Position numbers and translations under genes: made by a program. Positions 1-8,431 of a DNA stretch of 15,612 nt are shown piece by piece. Within the stretch, counting starts at the first letter, position 1. Each line of letters opens with the position of its first letter. Below the pieces are notes generated by a model. That model searched no databases, was not told the origin of the DNA, and worked only from the letters and a program-made list of their open reading frames with translations. This DNA is from Conidiobolus incongruus B7586 (Eukaryota; Entomophthoromycota; Entomophthoromycetes; Entomophthorales; Conidiobolaceae), in contig JNEM01008307.1 of the NCBI GenBank assembly GCA_000697335.1, positions 1 to 15,612 on the forward strand, written 5' to 3'.

Positions 1-106
1 TTAAAATATTTATTTTCCTATATATTTTACATATAAATAATCTTTCAAAATATATAATATATTTGAAAGATCAGAAATTAAAAAATTTACCATTTTTTAA
101 TTTCCA
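1..106 (-). repeat. End of a mariner-like element running off the window
   Basis: Bases about 54-106 are a near copy, in the same orientation, of about 4956-5005, which is the right end of the mariner element at 3716-5005. The shared core is AAATTAAAAAATTT preceded by TTTGAAA and ATCAG. Both copies form an imperfect palindrome around the core; here the arms GAAATTAAAAAAT and ATTTTTTAATTTC flank TTACC. A second hairpin, ATCTTTCAAA with TTTGAAAGAT, lies at about 41-72. I read this as the 5' terminal repeat of a further minus-strand mariner copy whose body is outside the window. It could instead be an isolated terminal repeat. Confidence 0.45.
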
Positions 107-479
107 TACTGTAAATATAAAGCTATAAATTAAGTTTAATTTATAAAAATCTAAATTGAAGATATTATAATTAATATAATATACTAGTAAATTTAATTAA
201 TATTTATATAAATTAATTAATAATATTATGTTAAAAGGAAAAATTATCAATAAAGTATTAAATTTATAAGAATAGTTTTAATCTAAAGTTTATATCTATT
301 AATAAAATTAACATATTAATAAAAATTAAAAAAAGAAAAACAAATTTATTAATTAAATCTAAGGTAATTATATTGTTAATTTAATCATAAAAGATGATAT
401 TACTTAATTCGTTAAAAGTTAATATTAAGTATAAAATTTATATATAAGTAATTGAAAAACTATTCTATTAACAAAATAT
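107..479. other. AT-rich stretch, possibly decayed mariner body
   Basis: No gene is visible. The stretch lies between a mariner-type terminal repeat and a recognisable minus-strand mariner N-terminal fragment. A short segment near 246-275 (ATCAATAAAGTATT and what follows) resembles 4246-4275 in the middle of the better preserved mariner, in the matching orientation and order. It may therefore be the badly decayed and internally deleted middle of the copy that ends near 765. The resemblance is weak in such AT-rich sequence. Confidence 0.25.
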
Positions 480-765
480 AATGATAGCCTTTGATAAAAT
501 TTTATTTTTATAAATTATTTTTAAATCTTAGAAGATTTTAAAAGGTTTATGGTTGAGATATAATATAATTAAAATAAAGGGATTTTGATGATTATTATTT
601 AGTTTAAATATAAATAAAATAAACTTAATCTTTTTAAGTAAAGATTTTTTGATGAAAGAATAGATATATATTTATAATTTAAAATATTAATTTATATATT
701 ATATATAAGATTCATTTTGTCAAATAATAAAATTAAAAAAATTGCTGTTATCTCCTTTCTAAACT
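480..765 (-). mobile_element. Fragment of a mariner-like transposon, N-terminal part
   Basis: Bases about 523-628 closely repeat 4746-4850, which encodes the transposase N-terminus of the mariner at 3716-5005. Read on the minus strand, both give Lys-Leu-Asn-Asn-Asn-His-Gln, then Leu-Asn-His-Lys-Pro, then a decayed helix-turn-helix with ...LSKA or ...LSKV. In family members this segment reads like LxxxFNNKALSxxTIYxW. Near 725-765 an ATTAAAAAAATT core resembles the terminal repeat at 4956-5005, at about the expected spacing from the coding part. Most of the catalytic region is missing or unreadable, so the copy is dead. It is older or more damaged than the 3716-5005 copy. Confidence 0.5.
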
Positions 766-1388
766 AATATAAACAATTATGTAATATCACTCTAATATAT
801 AATGAACGATATTTAAATATAATAACAGAATATATAAAATAAAATATATTTATAAATTAAGAAATTTTCAATAATCATAAAATAATAGGGATTTTTCAAT
901 CGATTAAATAGTTAATAATTATGTTAAATTTATAAGAGTTAAATTAAATAATTGTTAGTAAATTTGATAATTCAAATATATTTTGCATTTCTTATACATT
1001 AGAGCTCTTATTCTTATTATTGGCTTTTTATAATTTTAAATATTTATAAGTTATAATTTTTCATTTGATTAAACTTTAAAAAAATAAATTTATAGATATT
1101 ATTAATTAATAATAAATAAATAGATATAAGTCAACTATTATGAGTTTTAATATTTTTTCATATATTAGAAAATAAATTAAATTAAAATTATAAAATTTAA
1201 ATTAATTATTAATCTATTATTTAATAATATATTTTTAATTTTTAAAATAATTAATTTAGATTTATATATTATTAATTTTTTAATTAATAATGAAAAAATT
1301 AAACTTTATATTGGTGTTTATAAAAAGAGTTTAATTATTAATGATTCCATTGTTTATCACTTTTTTTATATTCATAACCCTATCATTT
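766..1388. other. AT-rich intergenic DNA, no gene seen
   Basis: Read on both strands. There are only short open frames, poly(A)/poly(T) runs and low-complexity TAAT-type sequence. I see no tRNA, terminal repeat or family motif. The segment near 885-905 (AGGGATTTTTCAATCG) faintly resembles a mariner terminal repeat, too weakly to call. Confidence 0.4.
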
Positions 1389-1808
1389 TTATATTTTATC
1401 AGTTAGATTCAAAATATTATAATTGAAATCAATTTGAAATTTGAAAAATAGAGTTAATTTTATAAATGATATATTTAATAATGAGTTTTGTTCAATATAG
1501 TTAATTGTTAGAAAAGCGCTTGAAATATGATTTAATAGATTATTAATTAATCCTGTATACCTCAAAGCTTACTTGTTATTGAGATGTTGTAGTAGAATAT
1601 CCAGAAAAAAATCCTCTCTATCCTTGTTACTTCTGGGTTTGATTAATTCATTCAGTGAGTGAAATAGGATTTGATTTAATTTTAATAAAAGGATCTACAG
1701 AAGATCATTTGATTTTAGACTAACAGAATCACTAAAAATGAGGTGTAATATAAACATAATTACTGAACCAAAAAGGATGGGTATTTTTGAAATACAGCAT
1801 AAATACAT
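1389..1808 (-). pseudogene. Possible decayed coding stretch, unrecognised
   Basis: From an ATG at 1808 to a TAA at 1389, one minus-strand frame stays open for 140 codons apart from two internal stops. In DNA of this composition roughly a dozen would be expected. The central part is less AT-rich than its surroundings and reads like a helical soluble protein, with segments such as HSLNELIKPRSNKDRED and FFLDILLQHLNNK. I recognise no family. A donor-like GTAAGC follows the LNN codons and a CTAAC ... GATAG branch-and-acceptor-like pair lies about 210 bases further on, so part of it could be an intron. The Tc1 element sits only 32 bases upstream of the ATG. It could be a broken host gene, an unknown repeat, or chance, since many frames were scanned. 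Confidence 0.22.
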
Positions 1809-1840
1809 TTATTTAATTAAAAATAAATTAATTATATATA

Positions 1841-2048
1841 CACTAGCCTGCAAAAATGAGTCATAAAATAAAAATCACTTATATATTTACTTGTAACTTA
1901 AATAATTCTTAACTAAATTAATTTAAATTAAAGTATATAATTAAAGTATATTACCTGATTATGATAGGTTATATTTAATTATATTTAATATATTATTGGT
2001 TAATATATTAAATCTTAAATTTCAAATAGGGTGAGTTATAAATTTGTA
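1841..2048 (+). repeat. Left 208-bp terminal inverted repeat with two direct repeats
   Basis: It starts CACTAGCCTGCAAAAATGAG and ends with GGGTGAGTTATAAATTTGTA at 2029-2048. The direct repeat core is TGAGTCATAAA at 1857-1867 (outer) and TGAGTTATAAA at 2032-2042 (inner), 175 bp apart start to start. In IR/DR Tc1 elements such cores are where the transposase paired-like domain binds. The middle also matches the right arm, for example AATTAATTTAAATTAAA with TATAAT after it. Confidence 0.9.
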
Positions 2049-2123
2049 AGTTTAAGAGTTAAAAGGGTATATAAAACAAAAATTACTTAAATCTTTTTTT
2101 CTTTTATTAAATTATATATATTT

Positions 2124-2170
2124 ATACTAATATTATTATTGTAAATTATTATTTTAAATAATATTAGTAT
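2124..2170 (+). other. Perfect 14-bp hairpin just upstream of the transposase start
   Basis: Bases 2124-2137 (ATACTAATATTATT) and 2157-2170 (AATAATATTAGTAT) are exact inverted repeats around a 19-base loop. The hairpin ends 4 bases before the inferred start codon position of the Tc1 transposase, so it would lie in the leader of its mRNA. Perfect pairing in an otherwise decayed element is unusual, though AT-only stems arise easily by chance here. Confidence 0.45.
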
Positions 2171-2174
2171 TAAA

Positions 2175-3189
2175 ATACCTAAATCCCTCTCTAAAAAGAT
2201 TTACTTGTATATTAATCAACTCTATAATAAAGGTAAATTAATTTATAAGATTGTTGGAATTACTAGTGTTAACTAATCTACTATAGTTAAAGCTATTAAA
2301 AATTATAGTAAAGATATATTTAAATTTAAACTTAAGTATGCTAGGATTATAAATAAACATGATGAAAAGTATATTTATAGGTTAATTAGTACAAGTAAAT
2401 ATAATATTACTATAAAAGTATAGAAAAAATTATAAAACTATACAAGAATATTAATTAGTACTGATACTATTATATATGTTTTATATTATAATAAATACTA
2501 CTTGCACTTTAAAAAAAACACCCTTAATTAAAGAAGTTTTATTATAAAGTTAGGTAGGAGTTTAAATGTCATCACTAAAGTTAAATTAAAATTAATTAGA
2601 GTAAGGTTATTTAATCTAATGAAACAAAAATATACTTAAGTAGATTTAATAGAAAAGCTAGATATTTTAGAAAAAACAAAAAACTATTTTGTAACCATTA
2701 TGTTATTTTAACCCAAAAATATAATGGTGGGTTAATTATAATTTAAAGATATATGTTATCTTTTAATGTAAGATATCTTTATAAAGTTGATAAAGGAATT
2801 AATATTAAAATATACTAAAATATTCTAAATAATAAATTAAAAAAAACTATTAAATAATATAAGTTAAATAAATTAGATATTATTCTTTAACAAGATAATA
2901 CCTTTTGTTATACTACTATTTCTATTACCAATTAGTTTAAAAATAATAAAATAATAGTTATGAAGTAGTTTCTTTAATCCTCTAATTTTAATCTAATTAA
3001 ACACCTTTAGGATTAGTTAAAAAAGTAGTTAAAGCTTTCCCACCAATAAAAAATTTAAATAAGTTTTAAGAATATATTTAAGAAGCTTAAACCAAAATTA
3101 ATCTTTTTTAATATAAGAAGTTAATTGACTCTATACCCTATAAACTTAAAAAAGTTAAGAAAGTAAAAGGTAGATATACTAAGTTTTAA
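2175..3189 (+). pseudogene. Decayed Tc1 transposase (DD34E)
   Basis: This gene encoded the enzyme that cuts and pastes the element. The N-terminal reading begins Pro-Lys-Ser after an ATA that occupies the expected ATG position. It continues with a first helix-turn-helix (YNKGKLIYKIVGITSVN) and a second one (KHDEKYIYRLISTSKYN ... ISTDTI), as in Tc1/Tc3 proteins. The core shows KYNGG at about 2717-2731 (family KHGGG), QDN at 2891-2899 and SSNFNLIKHL at 2978-3007 (family SPDLNPIEHL). From the Asp of QDN to the Lys replacing the third acid there are 34 residues, the Tc1 spacing. The segment with the first catalytic Asp is not legible and seems partly deleted near 2625-2650. At least two frame changes and many stops are present. 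The C-terminus ends KGRYTKF. Length, about 338 codons, fits the family. Confidence 0.9.
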
Positions 3190-3211
3190 TTTTCTTTCTA
3201 TAACCAAAATA

Positions 3212-3419
3212 TATAAATTTATAACTCACCTTAGGTAAAATTTAAATTTTAATATATCAACTAAAATTTAATATAATTAGATCAAATATACTTAATTATA
3301 AATAAATAATATAAGTTTATTATATGTTTTAATTTAAATTAATTTGATTAAGAATTAACAGAGTTATTAATAATAATATATATAATCATAATTTTATAAC
3401 TTACTTTTACAGGCTAGTG
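3212..3419 (-). repeat. Right 208-bp terminal inverted repeat with two direct repeats
   Basis: Read on the minus strand it starts CACTAGCCTGTAAAAGTAAG and ends AGGTGAGTTATAAATTTATA. The direct repeat cores are TAAGTTATAAA (plus positions 3393-3403) and TGAGTTATAAA (3218-3228). Their spacing is 175 bp, identical to the left arm. The innermost 20 bases match the left arm at 18 positions. Equal arm length and equal core spacing argue that both arms descend intact from one functional repeat. Confidence 0.9.
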
Positions 3420-3421
3420 TA

Positions 3422-3715
3422 ATTATTTACAAATAATTAATTTATAAGTAAAAAAAATTTTCAATTTTTTTATATTTTATCTAATATTTTATGTCTTTTT
3501 ATAATTTTAATTATGATTCTAAGTTAATTTATATAATATCACTATTTATAGTGATATAATGTTTTTACAAATAATTGTTTTATCTTTTAATTTATTATTA
3601 AAATGCTATTTTTTAATTTGAAATTAATAAATTATTATTTGAATATAAAATAATTTTATTGTGTTTAATTTTATATTGAAAATTATTATTTTTTTTGAAT
3701 AACATTATTACTTTA
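3422..3715. other. Spacer between the two transposons, with a 22-bp palindrome
   Basis: No gene is visible in these ~294 bases. Bases 3536-3557 are a perfect palindrome with arms ATATCACTA and TAGTGATAT around TTTA. It could be the remnant of a short nonautonomous element or a protein site. I see no matching repeat ends around it. Confidence 0.45.
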
Positions 3716-3744
3716 TAATTTAAATAATGGGAATTTTTTGCAAT

Positions 3745-4850
3745 TGAAAAAAAATAAACATTTTAATACATAAAAAATAAAAATAAATATATATTATAAA
3801 ATTAATATTTTTTTTTATTTCTAATAATTTTTTGCTATACTTTTAATGAAAATTTAATATTTAAAAAATAATACTTTTTATTAAAGACTAAAATTTAATA
3901 TTTTACAAACTAATTAAATTTTCCTATAGAAATTTTCTTTCTTATAAGCTGGTTTTTTAATTGCTTAAAGCAATTATAATCACATAGGTTATAATCTAAA
4001 AAATATACTAGATATAGTAGTTTTTTCCAGTTATTTTTAATTAGAAAGTTTTTTATAACTTTAAATTTATGTATTTTGCAATTATTATGCAAAATAATAG
4101 GTTTTCTTAAATTATATTGAGAATACTAATTAGAAATAGCTTTATTTAAAAAAGAAATATAAAATTTATTATTAATAGATTTTTTTTAAGAATTAAATAA
4201 AAATAGAATATGTTATTATAATTTATTACTATAATTAACATTCACTTATTAATAAAGTATTTATTTAAAGGAATTTATAAAGGGGGTTGATTTAACTTAA
4301 TCTAACACTTTAATTTATGTTTTAACAAAGGATTATATAAAAAAATTTAAGATTCATAAATTGTAATAATTCACTATAAAAGTTTTAGTTTCTAGTTATA
4401 CCTTAGTAAGTTTTATTTAGCAATAGCTGCTCTAACTTTTTTTTAAACTTTAGTTAAATTATAAGGTACTTATTTTATATTTTTATTAATTAATTTTAAT
4501 TAAAATTTTAATATATATAAAATATTTGTGTAACTAATATTAAAGTGTTTTGATAGTTCTTTAACTAAAATAAAAAGGTATTTTTCAATATAATTTTTTA
4601 CTTTATTAATAATTAAAAGAGTAATAGTTGAAATTAATTTTTTAGATTTTAACAGGTTTTGGGTAGTTTTTTTTTAGCTTTAAAATAATTTATCTAGTGA
4701 TAAATTGTTACTTTAGATAATGCTTTATTATTAAAAGTTGTTTGTAAATTTTAAATGATTTTAGAAGGTTTGTGGTTAAGTTTTACTAATATTAAAATAA
4801 AAAACTTTTGATGGTTATTATTTAATTTAAATATAATTAAATTAAACAGC
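3745..4850 (-). pseudogene. Decayed mariner transposase
   Basis: Reading the minus strand from 4850 gives a mariner N-terminal helix-turn-helix (KPSKII, then NLQTTFNNKALSKVTIYH). A second one follows (VKELSKHFNISYTNILYIL), then VPYNLTKV ... KKVRAAIAK, the counterpart of the mariner WVPHEL segment. Near 4130-4200 the segment SINNKFYISFLNKAI is legible. At 4089-3970 comes HNNCKIHK ... YFLDYNLCDYNCFKQLKNQL. In family members this reads HDN ... YSPD.xPxDYxxFxxLKxxL, and 34 residues separate the Asn at the HDN position from the Asp of CDY, giving the DD34D spacing. The first catalytic Asp is not legible. Stops interrupt the frame in several places, often at expected Trp or Gln codons. The longest uninterrupted piece is 3910-4092. 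The C-terminal end runs close to the left terminal repeat, as usual for mariners. Confidence 0.82.
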
Positions 4851-4955
4851 TAATTTTAAAAAATTATTTTTTTAATCAAAAAAATTATTATATATATAAT
4901 TCAAAACTATTTATTTTTATATTTGTTTTGTATATATTTGTTTATTTGAAACTAA

Positions 4956-5005
4956 TAATATGTTTGAAAAATCAGAAATTAAAAAATTTCCCATTTCTTT
5001 AATTC
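4956..5005 (-). repeat. Right terminal repeat of the mariner, repeated at 54-106
   Basis: It contains GTTTGAAAAATCAG followed by AAATTAAAAAATTTCCC and an inverted partner ATTTCTTTAATTC, so the terminal repeat is itself nearly palindromic. The same arrangement appears at about 54-106. The left end of this element (about 3716-3760) matches less well in the inverted orientation. Confidence 0.6.
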
Positions 5006-7851
5006 TATAGTAATAGTTTTAATAAATTTGTTATAATTATCCAATTTATTATAGAGGTTTTAATATAGTTAAAATATTTTGATTATAATTATTAATTGAA
5101 TTAATTAAATTTTGCTAATAATAATAAAATTATAATTATTTATTTTTATAATATAATATAATAATCACTATTATAATATAGATAGGGAATAATTGTCAAT
5201 GAATATATTTTGAAAAGGTGAATAGAAAATTGATCAAAATAATTAGAAAAGGGGTTAGGGATAATGTAAAATGAATAAATTTTAATTTATATTCGAAACA
5301 TATCGAATTTAAATGTTATTTTATCAATAATGTTGTCTGCTAATTTATTTAGTAATATATATTTTAAGACTGGAGTAGCGATAAATAGAGATTAAATAAT
5401 AATAATAAAAATTATTATTATTATTTTTACAAAATTTAAATATCTGAGCATTTCTATATTATAGGAATAATCATTCTATTATTTGTATTGTGTATTAATA
5501 TATATATATTAAAATTTAAATGATCACAAAGCATAGTTATAATATATTGAATAAAAATTAATATGAAAAATACCCGTCATCTGATGAATGCTAATATAAA
5601 TTTGTGGATTGGTTAATATTTTAATAAAAATTCACATTGGTTAGTTTTTAATATTTATATTTCTGAACAAAAATTTAGTAAAAAGAAAAGTTATAATTAT
5701 TTTTATTTTAATATTTGTTAGCAATAATTGTGAAATTGATTATTATTGGATTAACAAAGTCAACAACCTTTCTAATAAGATATAACCATTTGATATATTG
5801 GACTATATATCAGATGTAATTTAAAATTGCCAATAATATCAGAATTGAAATAATAAGCTTAATATTTATTAAGTGTAATATTAGACAGTATATTTGAATT
5901 CATTATACAAATTTTTATTAAAATTTTATTCCTTGAAATTGAATAATATTTAAAAATAAGGGTATTTAAATTACAATAACTCAAATTAATATTTAATAAC
6001 AATATTTGTATGAAAATTCATTATTAGCATGAATTAGATTGTGCTTTAATAATGGATATAATTGATGTTTTTGAATTGGATAAAATATTGGAAAAATGTA
6101 TAATATTAATATAAAATAATTTTATGTACTATTAAAAATTGTAGTTATATTTTATAAAATAGAAAAATTTAATTTTACATTGGAATGAAAAATATAAAGT
6201 TCAATATTAAAATTAGCAAAGTATTATTAAAATCTAACTTATAATTACTTTTAATAGTGTTATATAATTACCTTAATGTGTAAAGAAATTCAAGAAGCAT
6301 TTAACCTTATATTATTCCCATATTGATTTTAATCAAAGTGTATTTTTAAAATTAAATTAAAATATTTCATATTTTGGCAACGTATTTTAATTGTATAGGT
6401 TGAAACACTATTACTTAAAGTATTTTCAGAAACCAAAAAGAATATTCAAGTATTAATCATCTCATTTATCAGCGATTTAATGTAATTGAACAATTATTCA
6501 AATATATCAAAAATATGATTTTGATTGCATTTGGCTATTTCAAAAAATATATCTATAGCTTATTGATCACCTTATGAATCAAGGTAAATATAGATAAAAC
6601 GAATATGTATTAAATAGCCTATAAAAACTACAAAATATTAATGAAATATTGAATTTAATAAATGTTTCTACATGATACTTGACGATATATTTAAAATAAT
6701 GATATTCTTTTATAATTTAATTATTTTAATCATATTCATTGAACTATTAATATTATTAAATACAAATTATATAATAAAATATATTAATATATTAAAATAT
6801 AAAACATTTATATTTACTCTCATTTCATTTTACACAATTTTGAATTATTAAAATTTATAATTGAATTATGGTTTTGATAATTTAGAATATTCTAATAATT
6901 TTAAATTAATAACAAATAATTGAGGGTAAGTTAGGGGTTCTCAAATTTAATTAAAAGAACATTAGAAATTTCTAATTATTACATAAATCAAAAGATTTAT
7001 TAAATTGAAGATATTAATGACTTAATTTTACTGTAATGTTGATAAAATTATATTTTTTAAATGGCAAAAATATCGACTTTACTAAATTCTATCTTAATAA
7101 TTATGAACTCCTTACTGTTGTTCTGAAATAAATAAAAATAATATAATTACTGATATCAAAATGTATTAGTACAACTAATTGTGCATAATTGTTCAAAATT
7201 ATATATATGTTGATTTTTTGATAATATAATTGACAAGGACCTTAATAGGTATGATCAAATGATCTCTAATAGTTTTAATTTATTCAATTATTATTTATTG
7301 ATAATCAAATAGTTTATAGTATTGATTCAACAGGTTATTCATATGAGTTTATCCTTGAGAATACTTTATTCAAAAAATTTAATAATTTAAAAATTTAAAA
7401 TTATTTAATAAAATGTAATACTTAATATAATGTAAATATCTTGTGACTTGTATAATGTTCCATTGTTGATATATATTATGCTTTTGTTTAACAAATATAA
7501 AATTTAGCATTAATTATAGTTTGAATTAGAAAAATCAAAAATGTAAAATAAAATCATATATCATATTTATAATATATTGCTAATAATTTTTTAAAAAAGC
7601 ATCATAAAAATATAAGGTTAAGACAGCAATTGGTATATATAGCATGATGAATAAATTATTAGAAATACTCTAAGCTTATATAATGATATACTTTGATAAT
7701 GTTATAAAAATTGTCAATTATATATTAAATTCATTGATATTCAATTACATAATTAATAAATTTTGGTAGTAATAACTTTATTTTTCAATAATAAGCTTTG
7801 TGAAAATTTAAAATCAATTAAAATTCAAAATTTTTTGACTAATGTAATTCA
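5006..7851. other. Long AT-rich spacer, no supported gene
   Basis: Nearly 2.8 kb without a convincing gene on either strand. It holds poly(A)/poly(T) tracts, an AAT/ATT hairpin at 5395-5422 and a stem at 5787-5816 (CATTTGATATA with TATATCAGATG, one mismatch). One plus-strand stretch at 6276-6485 starts MCKEIQEAFNL and is open for 70 codons except for three stops. I do not recognise it and chance is a sufficient explanation. No terminal repeats of the two transposon families are visible here. Confidence 0.45.
5395..5422. repeat. AAT/ATT hairpin microsatellite
   Basis: Four AAT units (5395-5406) are followed by AAAA and four ATT units (5411-5422). They make a perfect 12-bp stem with a 4-base loop. 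This is a simple repeat that has become palindromic; no function can be argued. Confidence 0.75.
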
Positions 7852-8085
7852 ATATAAATATTTTAAATAAAATGAGAAAAGTGATATATATAAAGATGAT
7901 TTCAATAAAAATAGTGAAACATGTTGTAGTGTCCATTATCTTGAAACTCTCCATTCATGACTAATATTAGAGAAAATTGAAAAATATTCTTTCAAAACTT
8001 TGGAGATTGTTTCTGCCACTAGAGTATTGAAGAGTTTAAACAATTTATGATAGTAAGATTCAATATAATGTATAAACACACATAT
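7852..8085 (-). other. Weak open stretch, possibly a coding relic
   Basis: On the minus strand a frame stays open for 78 codons with one internal stop. The first 49 codons have more balanced composition than the flanks, with segments such as NTLVAETISKVLKEYF and SHEWRVSR. There is no in-frame Met at the start and I recognise no family. It lies downstream of the 3' end of the exporter gene, in the same orientation. It may be chance or a decayed exon. Confidence 0.15.
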
Positions 8086-8128
8086 TCATATTTTCGGTTT
8101 ATGTAACTATATAGTTTTAATTTTAACC

Positions 8129-8154
<26 letters not shown>
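8129..8154. repeat. (AT)13 microsatellite
   Basis: Thirteen uninterrupted AT units, followed after TT by a further short ATATATAT run. It is a self-complementary dinucleotide repeat about 280 bases beyond the stop codon of the exporter gene and is likely length-variable between strains. Confidence 0.95.
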
Positions 8155-8164
<10 letters not shown>

Positions 8165-8337
8165 TGTTAAATATTCAAATGATATTTTAAAATTATAATT
8201 AATGTGGTACAATTGAGAAAATTTTGAATGATAAAGGTTTGAGAGAATGGATTATTATTAAATAGAAATTCATAGAAAAGTTTTTGTAAATTTAATAATT
8301 GGTGAAATATTATAAAAAGAATATTTATAATATTTTT

Positions 8338-8359
8338 TTTATTAAAATGATAGTTTATT
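8338..8359 (-). terminator. Two AATAAA polyadenylation signals for the exporter gene
   Basis: On the minus strand AATAAA occurs at 8359-8354 and again at 8343-8338, about 73 and 89 bases after the TAA stop of the exporter gene. They lie beside T-rich DNA on both sides. AATAAA-like elements help position mRNA 3' ends in fungi. In DNA this AT-rich the hexamer also occurs by chance, so this is a plausible site only. Confidence 0.4.
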
Positions 8360-8431
8360 TACATTAATTAATTTTTTTTTAAAAAAATTTGGGAATGATA
8401 TTGGGAATAATGCTTGTTTAAATGATGAAAA

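Larger units (their letters stand above)
1841..3419 (+). mobile_element. Tc1-like DNA transposon with IR/DR ends, decayed but full length
   Basis: The ends match as inverted repeats beginning CACTAGCCTG, and each is flanked by TA (1839-1840 and 3420-3421), the target duplication of the Tc1/mariner superfamily. The element is 1579 bp, the usual size for Tc1 elements. Each terminal repeat is 208 bp and carries two copies of a direct repeat, the arrangement of the IR/DR group that includes Sleeping Beauty. Between them lies one plus-strand transposase gene with DD34E spacing, now full of stops and with at least two frame changes. The element cannot move by itself. Both ends are well preserved, so it may once have been mobilised in trans. 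Confidence 0.93.
3716..5005 (-). mobile_element. Mariner-family transposon (DD34D), decayed, near full length
   Basis: The element encodes a mariner-type transposase on the minus strand. The outer ends resemble each other as inverted repeats: on the left ATGGGAATTTTTTGCAATTG (from about 3727), and on the right, read on the minus strand, ATGGGAAATTTTTTAATTTC. The match extends several bases further out on both sides. TA dinucleotides lie just outside both proposed limits (3714-3715 and 5006-5007). About 1.29 kb is the normal mariner size. The exact ends are uncertain by around 10 bases because the repeats are degraded. Bases 4956-5005 recur at 54-106 and a 5' coding part recurs at about 480-628, so at least three copies or pieces were present locally. 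Confidence 0.75.

Noticed and set aside
3910-4092. A 60-residue minus-strand ORF as an independent small gene
   Set aside because: Its residues align with the DD34D catalytic segment of mariner transposases, so it is the longest surviving piece of that pseudogene.
5251-5262. GGGGTTAGGG as telomere-like repeat
   Set aside because: A single occurrence with no tandem units.
6276-6485. Plus-strand frame beginning MCKEIQEAFNL as a decayed gene
   Set aside because: Three stops in 70 codons and a composition near background; not distinguishable from chance.
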